Origin: DATJMJ01 sp035503915
GTDB taxonomy: Bacteria; Actinomycetota; Acidimicrobiia; Acidimicrobiales; Palsa-688
NCBI GenBank assembly: GCA_035503915.1
Contig: DATJSU010000049.1
Coordinates: forward strand, 62,001-126,000
Length of the DNA stretch: 64,000 bases
Direction: 5' to 3'
Shown: positions 32,202 through 40,696 of the stretch, piece by piece
Position numbering within the stretch: position 1 is the stretch's first letter
How the letters are laid out: each line of letters opens with the position of its first letter
The notes under the pieces: model-generated
The model's database searches: none
What the model saw: the letters and a program-made list of their open reading frames with translations, nothing else
What the model was told of the DNA's origin: nothing
Program-made: the position numbers and the translations under genes

Positions 32202-33704
32202 ATGCGCAGACCATTAACTCTGCCCGGCGGGTGCGGGCCACGTAGGCGCAGCCCGTACTTCACCGCTCTTGGAGGGCTGCTGACGGGGACCGCCCTGCTC
32301 GCTGCCCTGGTCGCCACCAGCACCGGCACCGCTTACGCGGACGTAACGTCCGACCAGTACACCATCGGTTCGCCTTCGGGCGCCGTCAACGACGTCACAG
32401 TGGCTCCGGGCATTGTCACAAAGGGCGCCTCTACGAGCTTCGAGCTCGTTTTCTATGCGGGGGCCGCATTTAGCGGCTCAGGAAACGGCGCGATCACGGT
32501 TGTGCCTTCCGAGGCGCTCGCCTCGCCCCCCGGAAATGTGGCGATAGTCTCGGGGAGCTGTATCCAGGCTGGGACGGCCGGAACGGGCGGCGGCGGCACC
32601 TCGACGCCCACCTCGCTTGTCATCGAGCTCGGCAGTAGTTGCAGCATCGGCGCCAGGGCCAAGGTTGAGGTCGAGTTCGACGCTTCTGCCCCACCCGGTA
32701 CAGGGAGTTTTAGTTTTGCCGTCACCACGAGTGCCAACACGAGCCCGGGGACCTCAAACGCGGTGAGCGTCATCAGCTCGCCAGTCAGCTTGTCGGCGGC
32801 GCTCTATGGTCTCGGTGCCAACACCACCTACAGCATCAGCGACGTGCCGGTCCGGAACTTGAACGGCGCCGACACCACAGTCGAGCTACAAGCCCGCCCT
32901 ACGGAGGGCGGGGAGACGATCTCGTTCGTGAACGGCACCGCCGGGTACTCGGTAACGGTGGGGGGTAGTTCTGGCACAATCTCCGACAAGGTAACGGCGG
33001 TTCCCGCGATCGGGCCGGTGGTCACCGTCACGCTTGCTGACGCGTTGGCCAACGGGGACACCATCAGCGTGACGGCGACGGGCACCAACCCCGCGGCGAG
33101 CGGGACCGTCGAGGCTGACAACATCACTGTCACACCAGGCAACGGGACGCCCGAGACCACCACCTCGATTGTCTTCGGGGGCGCGGTGAGGGGCGTGAGA
33201 GTCACACCTCAGGACACGTTGGCCGGCGTGACCACGCTGTACACGGTGGATTTCCAGGCCTCCAGCGCGGTCGCCGCGAAGGGGGAGATCCTCCTTCAGG
33301 AACTGGGCGGCCCGACCAACTTCACCGCTGTCAGTGGCATCCTCGTTATCGACGGCACCGCCGGCTGGCACCTCGTGGCGACCGGGACGACGCTCGATGA
33401 CGGGACGGCTGCCATCCAGCTCCCGGACGCGGTCAATGCCAACGATTCGCTCAGCGTTGTCTTAGCGAATGTCAGCCTCTGCCACCAGGCTCCCTACCAT
33501 CGGCGTTACGTGATATTGGCAGCGGATGTAGACCCGCAACCGCCAGGTTCCTGGGCTACGCTCGGTTATCGTGCCTTTGCCAGCCACGGCCTACACCCCT
33601 TGGCCTACTCCCAGCCTGTTTGCCGGGGCTGTTGTAGTCCAGAAGTAGCCCGAACAGCCCTGCGCCCCCAGCGCAGCCAGCAAAACGGCAGGTCACGATA
33701 CTAG
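32202..33704 (+). CDS. Secreted beta-rich repeat protein with an anomalous C-terminus
   Basis: 500 aa. A signal peptide is visible (PYFTALGGLLTGTALLAALVATSTGTAYA, cleavage near residue 46). The mature part is Thr/Ser/Gly-rich and built of sandwich-like repeats, e.g. TVAPGIVTKGASTSFELVF, TPQDTLAGVTTLYTVDFQA and VTLADALANGDTISVTATG / LPDAVNANDSLSVVLANV. After residue about 425 the style changes: SLCHQAPYHRRYVILAADV, then a Cys/Arg/Pro-rich tail. Its stop codon TAG shares its last base with the first base of tRNA-Ser. I read this as a secreted protein whose native 3' end was replaced at the tRNA gene. Confidence 0.7.
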   Translation: MRRPLTLPGGCGPRRRSPYFTALGGLLTGTALLAALVATSTGTAYADVTSDQYTIGSPSGAVNDVTVAPGIVTKGASTSFELVFYAGAAFSGSGNGAITVVPSEALASPPGNVAIVSGSCIQAGTAGTGGGGTSTPTSLVIELGSSCSIGARAKVEVEFDASAPPGTGSFSFAVTTSANTSPGTSNAVSVISSPVSLSAALYGLGANTTYSISDVPVRNLNGADTTVELQARPTEGGETISFVNGTAGYSVTVGGSSGTISDKVTAVPAIGPVVTVTLADALANGDTISVTATGTNPAASGTVEADNITVTPGNGTPETTTSIVFGGAVRGVRVTPQDTLAGVTTLYTVDFQASSAVAAKGEILLQELGGPTNFTAVSGILVIDGTAGWHLVATGTTLDDGTAAIQLPDAVNANDSLSVVLANVSLCHQAPYHRRYVILAADVDPQPPGSWATLGYRAFASHGLHPLAYSQPVCRGCCSPEVARTALRPQRSQQNGRSRY

Positions 33705-33792
33705 GAGAGGTGCGAGAGCGGCCGAATCGGGCTCACTGCTAATGAGTTGACGGGCTATAACCCGTCCGAGGGTTCAAATCCCTCCCTCTCCG
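33704..33792 (+). tRNA. tRNA-Ser (GCT)
   Basis: The acceptor GGAGAGG (33704-33710) pairs with CCTCTCC (33785-33791). The anticodon loop CTGCTAA has GCT at 33738-33740, flanked by CTCA/TGAG. A long class II variable arm and the T-loop TTCAAAT follow. Length is 89 nt with no encoded CCA. It reads AGC/AGT serine codons. Confidence 0.95.
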
Positions 33793-33795
33793 CTA

Positions 33796-33836
33796 AGCCG
33801 AGCAACACGATGCCTTTTCGTGGTGCTCTGTGGCTA
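33796..33836. terminator. Hairpin between tRNA-Ser and the malic enzyme gene
   Basis: AGCAACACGA (33801-33810) pairs with TCGTGGTGCT (33818-33827) with one mismatch; flanking AGCC/GGCT extend the stem. It could terminate tRNA-Ser on the plus strand or the malic enzyme transcript on the minus strand. There is no clear T-run. Confidence 0.5.
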
Positions 33837-33867
33837 ACGGGAGCGCGCTGACCCGCTGTGACCAGCC

Positions 33868-35568
33868 CTAGCTGTGGCTAACAGTGCCGCCGTAGCTTGG
33901 CTCCCACATCGTGGCGTCGATCTCTCGCTCGATGTCCTCGTCGCTCATGATGCGTGCGACACCTTCGTCCCGGGCCTCTCGGGCGACGGCGCCGGCGATC
34001 CGACGTGAGATCGCTCGCAGGTCGCCCAAGGAGGGGTACAGCGCTCCTTGGGCGAGCCGCTCGGGACTGGTCGCCGCGGCGAGCTCCATCGCGGCAGCGA
34101 GGAACATGCGGTCAGTGAGCTCCCGGGCCTTCGCCACGATCGCCCCTAACCCGACACCGGGAAAGATGAAGACATTGTTCGCCTGACCGATCACGCGCAG
34201 ACGTCCCCCGACTTGGACGGGGTCGTACGGGCTCCCCGTTGCTACCAATGCCCTGCCTTCGGTCCATGCCAGGACTTGTGCCGGCGTCGCCTCCGACCGG
34301 GAGGTTGGGTTGGAAAGGGGTAGGACGATCGGAGCCGACGTGTGGGCGGCCATCTCTCGAAGTGCGTCCTCGGTGAAGGTCCCCGGTGTCGCGCTCGCGC
34401 CGATGAGGACCGTCGGTTTCACGTACCGGGCGACCGTGGCCAGGTCGTGGTACTCGCCAGAGGGGAAGCCAAACTCCGCGAGCTGGGCCCTGGACAAGGC
34501 AAAAGGCAATTTGTCGTCCTCGAGCTGGCCGCGTCCTTCGAAGACCAAGCCTTGCGAGTCGAGCATGGCGATGGCACCGCGGCATTGCTCATGAGTCCCG
34601 CCTTCGGCCAAGATCGCCTCTTGCACGAGCCGGGCCGTGCCAATATTGGCGGCGCCAGCGCCCACGAAGACGAAGCGTTGCCCGCTGAGCCGTTCGCCCA
34701 AGTGGCGCAAAGCGGCACAGACACCCGCGAGTACCACTGCCGCGGTGCCCTGAATGTCGTCGTTGAAGCTCGCCAGGCGACGGCGGTACCGGTCGAGGAG
34801 CCTGATCGCGTTATGTTGTTTGAAGTCCTCCCACTGCAGGACCGCCCGTGGGTAAACGTCTGTCACCGCCTCTACGAAGGCCTCGATGAAAGCGTCGTAG
34901 GCCTCGCCCCGCAGGCGTGGCTTGGGGTAGCCGAGGTAAAGGGGGTCTTCGCGCAGTTCTTCGTTGTCGGTCCCGCAGTCAAGCGATACGGGCAGGGTCA
35001 AACGGGGGTGGAGACCGGCGCCCGCGGTATAAAGTGCCAGTTTCCCGATGGGGATGCCCATGCCCCCAGCGCCCTGGTCGCCGAGGCCCAAGATGCGTTC
35101 GTTGTCGGTGACGACGATGAGCCTCACGTCGGGCCGGCGGCTGTTACGGAGGAGCTCAGGGATCCTGGCAATGTCTTCGGGGGTCACCCAAATGCCCCGG
35201 GGACGGCGCACGACGTGGCTGAACTCTCGGCAAACGCGCCCTACGGTAGGCGTGTAAACGATCGGCGCCAGCTCCTCGAGATGGTCGACGAGCAGTCGGT
35301 AGTAAAGCGTCTCGTTGCGGTCGCTGAGCGCGGCGAGCCCGATATGACGTTCCACATCATCTGATTTCCGTCTCAAGTGCTCGAGCTCGAGGCTTACCTG
35401 TTCCTCTATTGTGACTACACGCCACGGAAGAAGGCCGCGCAGCTCGAGTGCACCTCGTTCGAGGTCGGTAAAGGCCACGTCTTTGTTGAGGTCCTCTCTC
35501 GACAACAGTTCGCCGCCGTGAGGCACTAAGGTTTGGTCACAATAATCCATCAGGTTGACCCCAGACAT
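33868..35568 (-). CDS. NAD-dependent malic enzyme (large SfcA/MaeA type)
   Basis: 566 aa from the ATG at 35568, which is preceded by GAGGAGCG; a longer frame to 35793 lacks this and would add 75 non-family residues. It converts malate to pyruvate, CO2 and NADH. The family blocks are DLNKDVAFTDLERGALELRG, IVYTPTVGRVCREFS with the catalytic Tyr, VTDNERILGLGDQGAGGMGI, CGTDNEELREDPLYLG, QWEDFKQHNAIRLLDRY, SFNDDIQGTAAVVLAGV, and the dinucleotide fold FVFVGAGAANIGTA. Length and motifs are complete. It is cytoplasmic and tetrameric in relatives. Confidence 0.95.
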   Translation of the reverse strand: MSGVNLMDYCDQTLVPHGGELLSREDLNKDVAFTDLERGALELRGLLPWRVVTIEEQVSLELEHLRRKSDDVERHIGLAALSDRNETLYYRLLVDHLEELAPIVYTPTVGRVCREFSHVVRRPRGIWVTPEDIARIPELLRNSRRPDVRLIVVTDNERILGLGDQGAGGMGIPIGKLALYTAGAGLHPRLTLPVSLDCGTDNEELREDPLYLGYPKPRLRGEAYDAFIEAFVEAVTDVYPRAVLQWEDFKQHNAIRLLDRYRRRLASFNDDIQGTAAVVLAGVCAALRHLGERLSGQRFVFVGAGAANIGTARLVQEAILAEGGTHEQCRGAIAMLDSQGLVFEGRGQLEDDKLPFALSRAQLAEFGFPSGEYHDLATVARYVKPTVLIGASATPGTFTEDALREMAAHTSAPIVLPLSNPTSRSEATPAQVLAWTEGRALVATGSPYDPVQVGGRLRVIGQANNVFIFPGVGLGAIVAKARELTDRMFLAAAMELAAATSPERLAQGALYPSLGDLRAISRRIAGAVAREARDEGVARIMSDEDIEREIDATMWEPSYGGTVSHS

Positions 35569-35774
35569 GCATCGCTCCTCAGCCAGATGCTCCCGTACCA
35601 CGAGATGAAAACGGGCTAGCGTGAAGGCTGCGCCTGCACCCGTAAAGCTACCATTAGCACGAAATGCCCCAGGAGAGATAGAGACAAAGGGCCTCACGCG
35701 TAAATAGGGCCTTTTTGGCCCCAGCTTCTTGGGCCTTTGTGCCTTACTAGTGCTGCCCTCGTGAAGTCGAGCTG

Positions 35775-36005
35775 ATGGCAATGGGAGACACACGCGACGA
35801 ACTTGCCCTGATTAGCAGGCGCCTCGACACGCTGGCACACCTGCGGCTTTCCGGCTTACTGAGCCCGACATCCGAGTCGCTCTACAAAGCTCTTTGCGAA
35901 ACGGAAGAGAGGCTGATCCAACGGGTGGCGGCTGCCGAGAGGCGGGCCGGTGCCAAGCTAGGGGAAAGCGCCGCCGCGGCGACGACGGGTCAACTCACCG
36001 CGTAA
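35775..36005 (+). CDS. Small protein of unknown function
   Basis: 76 aa (or 74 from the second ATG at 35781), divergent from the malic enzyme gene. The sequence is helical and charged: RDELALISRRLDTLAHLRLSG, then TSESLYKALCETEERLIQRV and an Ala-rich tail. It looks like a short coiled-coil or helical hairpin. It has no strong ribosome site and no recognised relatives, so it might be a chance ORF; its composition is protein-like. Confidence 0.45.
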   Translation: MAMGDTRDELALISRRLDTLAHLRLSGLLSPTSESLYKALCETEERLIQRVAAAERRAGAKLGESAAAATTGQLTA

Positions 36006-36021
36006 ATATTTGGGCGCGGCC

Positions 36022-37755
36022 TCAGCGGCCCGATGCCGCGCGAACCTTAATAAAAAGCTTGACCGTCATTGGGTAAAGCGGGACCGAATAGGAAGGCACG
36101 ACTAACGTCTCCTCGGGCATCAGGTCCGGGTCTTCAACTACTTCCCCGTTCGCCGCGATGCCTTCTGCCTCCACTGGCCCTGCGTAACGCTCTGGAGTTT
36201 CCGAACCGCTCCAGGTCGTCGGGTTCACGAGGAGCACTTGCCCGCCAACTGGGACGGAGGCGAGGAGACGTCCGAGATTAGTTGCAGCGTTGATCTTTTG
36301 CAGACGGGTGGGGAGCCCGGACCAGTCGACCACGAGGGGGCTCGCCAACGGGCCGAAGGGGGTAGCGTAACGGTAGCCCTTCCCGAGGTCAAGAGCGACA
36401 ACGGGCGTGTCGGTGACCTCGGCGGAGATGACGAGCGCCCCCCGGTGGAGCTGGGGGCGTAGTTCACCCAACAAATAGGCAACGTCGCTCTTTCTCGTCT
36501 CGACGGTCACGGGTCGGTCGACGAGAACTGGGATCGCGGTTGCCGCCATCGCAAGGACGGCCACCAAGGCGGCGACCGAGCGCCAGCGGGCGCGTGCAAG
36601 CCCGCCCGCAAGGGCAACCAGGACGGGGACCACGGCGATGCCTAGGTAACGAGGGTTCCAGGAGTTGACCAATTGGGCGCCCAACCACGCGGTCACCAAC
36701 GTGACCAAGGGCACGGCCGTTGCCAATGCAAGGGCCGAAGGCAGCTCTCGCTCGAATGCGAGTGCCGGGGTTCGTGCTGGGTGGATGGCCCATTTCGTTA
36801 CGAGGACAGCGGCCCCGATCGCGAAGACAACACCCGGCCAACCAGCTGACGCGAGCGCATTGAAGGCGTCGCCAAAGAAGTCAAGTACCGTCGGATGTGG
36901 TGCCCAAGGCGCGCCGGTGTGCTCGACTTGAAATAGAAATTGTGGGGCCCAAGGAGCAAAGGCGGCGGCACAGGCGAGCGTGTAGAGAACAGTCGCCCGC
37001 AGGCGCGCTCGCGAGCGGCAGCGGAGCGCTCCGGCCACCCCGGTCAGCGCGGTGGCAAAGAGCAAGTACAGGCTGTAGTACTGAAGGTAGAGCGCCGCTG
37101 CCATGAGAACCGTCGAGGCGGCCCAATAGCGCCGGCCGCCCTCCCTGAACGCGAGGACGAAGCAGGTAATAGCCAAGATGGCGACAAGAACGAGCCAGGA
37201 GTACATACGCGTCTCGGTGGCGTAATAGTCGAGGTAAGCGCAGGTGGCGACGAGTGCTGCCGCAGCTCGCGCTGCCCAGTGCCCGAACAACTTCGCGCCA
37301 GACCACCATGCCGCCGGCACAGCCGCGAGCGCCGGCACCATCGACAAGATGTGAGTCGCAAGCTCCGAACGACCGAAAAGGGCCATCCAATAGTGCAACA
37401 TCAGGTAATAAAGGGGTGGGGACCCGTCGTTCACGAGGAAATGCGGCAACGAGCTCACCGGTTGGCTTGCAATGCCGATGGCGATGGCTTCGTCCCCCCA
37501 GTAGCTGGTCCAAAGTTCCCGGTAACGGAGCCCCAGGGACAGCGCCACCAGGAGCGTCACGAGCGCCAGGTCGAAATAGCGCCGGTCGCTCAGACGTTGC
37601 CAAGCGCGCTGCCAACGCGCTCGGGTTGCTGCCCACTGGCTGGTGCGAGGCCCCCTCGAAGGGCCGCCGCCCCGCGCGCTCGCCACGCGGTGGCGGTGGT
37701 CGACGCCTGGCTCCTCGCCTCCGGGGCCGGGTGGCCGTGGCGTCGGCTCGAGCAC
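36022..37755 (-). CDS. GT39-like membrane glycosyltransferase (GT-C fold)
   Basis: 577 aa. A soluble basic N-terminus is followed by about 10-11 transmembrane helices starting at FDLALVTLLVALSLGLRYR. The first outer loop carries ELWTSYWGDEAIAIGI, with the acidic WGDE motif typical of polyprenyl-phosphate-sugar-dependent transferases. Next come NDGSPPLYYLMLHYW and YYATETRMYSWLVL, both standard in the ArnT/PMT-like family. It probably moves a mannosyl or arabinosyl residue from a lipid donor onto an envelope acceptor. It is transcribed alone and convergent with the small ORF ending at 36005. Confidence 0.85.
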   Translation of the reverse strand: MLEPTPRPPGPGGEEPGVDHRHRVASARGGGPSRGPRTSQWAATRARWQRAWQRLSDRRYFDLALVTLLVALSLGLRYRELWTSYWGDEAIAIGIASQPVSSLPHFLVNDGSPPLYYLMLHYWMALFGRSELATHILSMVPALAAVPAAWWSGAKLFGHWAARAAAALVATCAYLDYYATETRMYSWLVLVAILAITCFVLAFREGGRRYWAASTVLMAAALYLQYYSLYLLFATALTGVAGALRCRSRARLRATVLYTLACAAAFAPWAPQFLFQVEHTGAPWAPHPTVLDFFGDAFNALASAGWPGVVFAIGAAVLVTKWAIHPARTPALAFERELPSALALATAVPLVTLVTAWLGAQLVNSWNPRYLGIAVVPVLVALAGGLARARWRSVAALVAVLAMAATAIPVLVDRPVTVETRKSDVAYLLGELRPQLHRGALVISAEVTDTPVVALDLGKGYRYATPFGPLASPLVVDWSGLPTRLQKINAATNLGRLLASVPVGGQVLLVNPTTWSGSETPERYAGPVEAEGIAANGEVVEDPDLMPEETLVVPSYSVPLYPMTVKLFIKVRAASGR

Positions 37756-37950
37756 AGGCGGGCAGGCGACGACGGCTACGGGGGCGCTGGCGGCGGCCTC
37801 GGCCTCAGCTGCCCTTATTGGGTCTCTCCACCCGAGGTTGTCCCTTGCTGCCTCGGCCGTCGATGGTGCCCGCGCGATGACGAACAGCGTAACCCGCAGC
37901 TGGCGCTGCGTGGTTGGCGAAACCTGGCGTCGGCACCTAGCTTCTCTCCA

Positions 37951-38484
37951 ATGGACGCCAAGGTCATTTTGTGCGACTTCGCAGAGGTCAGCGGGGGCAA
38001 GCTCTTTGTTTCGGGGGCGGGTTTGGCCTTGCTGTCAAGCGCAACGCCTGCCCCGCCCTACAGGGTAAATGTCACGCTCGCGATCCTTGGGCTCATCCGT
38101 CCCGAGGACACTGACATCCAGCACAAGATGACCCTCGAGCTGGTGCAGGTGGGGGCAAGCGGCGAGACCCGCGTTCCTCTTGCGGACGAGCTGCCAGAAG
38201 GTGCAGACCCGGCCGACCGGGGGATGTTCCTTGCGTACTTCCTGGCTCCGCGTTCACCCCAGATGCTGCCTTCGGACGAGTGGAGCATGCCGATGGCCAT
38301 CCCGATGTTCGGCCTTGGGCTCCCGCAGTTAGGCCCCTACTACTTCAGTGTCCGGGTCGATGGGCGGGAAATGGACCGTACCACGTTCCGCCTGGTGCCG
38401 CCCCAGGCCAATGAGATGGCCGTGCGTCCCGGGACGAGCGAGGGGCCACTGCCGGGTCAGGTTGCCGGGGGGCCGCCCCTCTGA
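37951..38484 (+). CDS. DUF6941-like conserved protein
   Basis: 177 aa from the ATG at 37951. The frame is open upstream for over 1 kb, but that part is the antisense shadow of the GT39-like gene. The protein begins MDAKVILCDFAEVSGGKLFVSGAG and contains VNVTLAILGLIRPEDTDIQHKMTLELV and LPQLGPYYFSVRVDGREMDRTTFRLVP. This matches a small family of actinobacterial proteins of unknown function (DUF6941). It is beta-rich and cytoplasmic. Its last 28 bases overlap the convergent RibD-like gene. Confidence 0.8.
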   Translation: MDAKVILCDFAEVSGGKLFVSGAGLALLSSATPAPPYRVNVTLAILGLIRPEDTDIQHKMTLELVQVGASGETRVPLADELPEGADPADRGMFLAYFLAPRSPQMLPSDEWSMPMAIPMFGLGLPQLGPYYFSVRVDGREMDRTTFRLVPPQANEMAVRPGTSEGPLPGQVAGGPPL

Positions 38485-39308
38485 ACAGCGCGAAGGCGCA
38501 AAAACAAGTAGCTCTCTTCTTCCAGTACGTGCACGAGGCTGAACCGTACGAGCTGGGAGAGAGGTTGCGCGCGGAAGGAACGCTCGCCATCAGGCAGGGA
38601 GCGTGAAAGCCACACCCCAGTGCTGCCAAGCCAGCCACCGAGTAGCACGCCACCGACGCTGCCGGCCAGTTGGGGGGACAGCGTGAGGCAGAGCTCGTCG
38701 ACCAAGCCGGCGGCGGCGAGCGAGGTGTTGAGGGTTGGGCCCCCTTCGCACAGGACGTGGCCATACCCCTCGCGCTTGAGAGCCGCCATCGCTGCCGCCA
38801 GGTTGGCAGAACCTGCGCCGGTCGTCAGCACGTCAGCTACCTCCCGCGCCTTGTTCAGGCCGTCCGCGCTCGTGTTGCCGGGCGCTATGACGATCGGTTT
38901 GCTTACCGCTTCGGTGAACAGTTTGGACTCCCAGTCGAGGTTGCAGGACTGTGTGACTATGGCGATCGCCGGCACGGGCTGCTGGCCGCGGCGTACACGC
39001 AACTGTTGGAGCTCCGCGGGCAAATTGGGCGGACCGTAACGTTCGACCCGCACGGTCCCGGCGCCCACCAAGACCACGTCAGCAAGAGCGCGCAGGACCT
39101 GGAAAACCATCCGGTCGGGTTGCCCGCCCAGCCCTCCTGCTCGGCCGGCAACAGCGATCGCGCCGTCCAGGCTCGAGATCATGTTGACCCTTACGAATGG
39201 CCGCTCCGCTGGGAGAGCCACCGCGCGCGAGTAATAGTCCAAGATGTCGACCCTGGGAGATGGGTCGGGTAGGAGCGCCCGCAAAATTTCCCCTTCGCAG
39301 AGGTCCAT
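38457..39308 (-). CDS. RibD C-terminal/DHFR-like pyrimidine reductase family protein
   Basis: 283 aa. The dihydrofolate-reductase-like fold is visible: FVRVNMISSLDGAIAVAGRAGGL, RALADVVLVGAGTVRVERYGPP, REVADVLTTG and GHVLCEGGPTLNTSLAAAGLVDELCLTLSP. These are hallmarks of the RibD reductase half, which reduces the ribosyl-amino-pyrimidine in flavin and possibly F0/F420 synthesis. The stand-alone form, without the deaminase domain, is common in actinobacteria. The substrate is uncertain. Confidence 0.88.
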   Translation of the reverse strand: MDLCEGEILRALLPDPSPRVDILDYYSRAVALPAERPFVRVNMISSLDGAIAVAGRAGGLGGQPDRMVFQVLRALADVVLVGAGTVRVERYGPPNLPAELQQLRVRRGQQPVPAIAIVTQSCNLDWESKLFTEAVSKPIVIAPGNTSADGLNKAREVADVLTTGAGSANLAAAMAALKREGYGHVLCEGGPTLNTSLAAAGLVDELCLTLSPQLAGSVGGVLLGGWLGSTGVWLSRSLPDGERSFRAQPLSQLVRFSLVHVLEEESYLFLRLRAVQRGGPPAT

Positions 39309-39432
39309 GGTGGCTTACGTCGCGTAGGCGTTGTCGGGGACGCTAGCCGATACCGGCGCGCCGGTCGTCGATTGCGGCAACGGCACTAGCCGGGAGCTTT
39401 CGTTGAGAGGAGCGGTCGGCCATGATCGGTCT

Positions 39433-40674
39433 ATGACTAGTACGCAGGAGGCACGTACATATGTGCTCTCGTTTTGTGAGCCGCTCGCGCCCACGGAGGT
39501 GCCGCTGACCGAGGCGCTCGGTCTGGTCCTCGCTGGGCCTGTCCGGGCGCGCGACGCCGTCCCGCCCTTTGCCAACTCGTCGATGGACGGTTACGCGGTG
39601 CGGTCGCAGGATGTCGCGGGCGCACCGGCTCGTTTGCGGGTGGTCGGTCAGCTGATGGCAGGCGATGACCCGGCGGGTGCCCAGGTCCGGCCCGGTGAGG
39701 CTGTGCGGATAATGACCGGAGCTGCGCTGCCAGAAGGCGCGGACGCCGTCTGCATGGTCGAGCGGACGACGTTGGATGGCAGCGGCTGGGTCGTGGTCGA
39801 AGAAGCCGTGGCGCCCCGGGCGAACGTCCGACCCGTGGGTGATGACATCGCCGCTGGCCAAGACGTATTCGGGGCGGGCGAGGTGGTCGGCCCGGCGCAT
39901 ATAGGTGTGCTCGCGAGCGTGGGAGCCCAAATGGTGCGCGTTACGCCAAAGCCCCGCGTCGGGGTGGTCTCCACCGGCGACGAGCTCGTCGAGCCTGGTG
40001 CCCCGCTCGGGGCTGGAAAGATCAGGGACAGTAACCGGCCAGCCTTGTTGTCGGCTCTTCGCCTCGACGGTTTCCAGGCCGTTGACCTCGGCCATGCCCC
40101 GGACGACGAGGGCGCGCTCGCCAGAGCTATCGAGCTCGCGGCAGAGCACTGCGACGCAGTCCTGACAAGTGGCGGCGTGAGCGTGGGTGACCGCGACCTC
40201 GTAAAAGTTGTACTGGGACAACTTGGCGGCCAAAGCGCTCGCTGGTTCCAGGTCGCGGTCAGGCCGGCTAAGCCGTTCGCTTTCTGCGTCCTGCCGAGAG
40301 GCACGGCCATTTTCGGCTTGCCGGGCAACCCCGTTTCGGCGTTGGTTTCCTACGAGCTCTTTGCACGCCCGGCGCTTCGGCGCATGGGTGGGCACCGGCT
40401 ACTGGGCCGCCCGGTGCTGCTCGCCAAAGCGGCCGAGGATCTGCAGCGTGAGCCCGACGGCAAGCTGCACCTTCTGCGTGTCTTGCTCTCTGTCGGCAGC
40501 GACGGTGACCTGGAGGTTGCCCGCAGCGGCGGCCAGGGGTCGCACCAGATGCTCCCCCTTGCGCGCGCAAACGCTCTTGCTCTCTTGCCTGATGGCCCCG
40601 GCGTGCGAGCAGGGGAAAGAGTGAGCGCCTGGTTGCTCAGCGCCGAACCTTTGAGTTCCGACCCAGCCCGCTAG
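39433..40674 (+). CDS. moeA: Molybdopterin molybdotransferase
   Basis: 413 aa from the ATG at 39433; the frame runs on upstream to 39331, but the domain begins TSTQEARTYVLSFCEPLAP. It inserts molybdate into adenylylated molybdopterin. Motifs in order: VPPFANSSMDGYAVR, RIMTGAALPEGADAVCMVE, VGVVSTGDELVEPG, IRDSNRPAL, LTSGGVSVGDRDLVK, FGLPGNPVSALVS. All domains I-IV are present. It shares the neighbourhood with a molybdoenzyme and fdhD, but a ctaG-like gene on the opposite strand separates them. Confidence 0.95.
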   Translation: MTSTQEARTYVLSFCEPLAPTEVPLTEALGLVLAGPVRARDAVPPFANSSMDGYAVRSQDVAGAPARLRVVGQLMAGDDPAGAQVRPGEAVRIMTGAALPEGADAVCMVERTTLDGSGWVVVEEAVAPRANVRPVGDDIAAGQDVFGAGEVVGPAHIGVLASVGAQMVRVTPKPRVGVVSTGDELVEPGAPLGAGKIRDSNRPALLSALRLDGFQAVDLGHAPDDEGALARAIELAAEHCDAVLTSGGVSVGDRDLVKVVLGQLGGQSARWFQVAVRPAKPFAFCVLPRGTAIFGLPGNPVSALVSYELFARPALRRMGGHRLLGRPVLLAKAAEDLQREPDGKLHLLRVLLSVGSDGDLEVARSGGQGSHQMLPLARANALALLPDGPGVRAGERVSAWLLSAEPLSSDPAR

Positions 40675-40696
40675 CTACTCACCTCCCACGCGGCCG

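Noticed and set aside
34342..35364. 340-aa plus-strand ORF opposite the malic enzyme
   Set aside because: Antisense shadow of a gene with complete malic-enzyme signatures.
36940..37950. Long plus-strand ORF (514 aa) from 36940 to 38484
   Set aside because: Its first 1 kb is the antisense shadow of the GT39-like gene, with Arg/Pro/Gly-rich sequence and no family motifs. Only the part from the ATG at 37951 is protein-like, and that is listed as the DUF6941-like gene.
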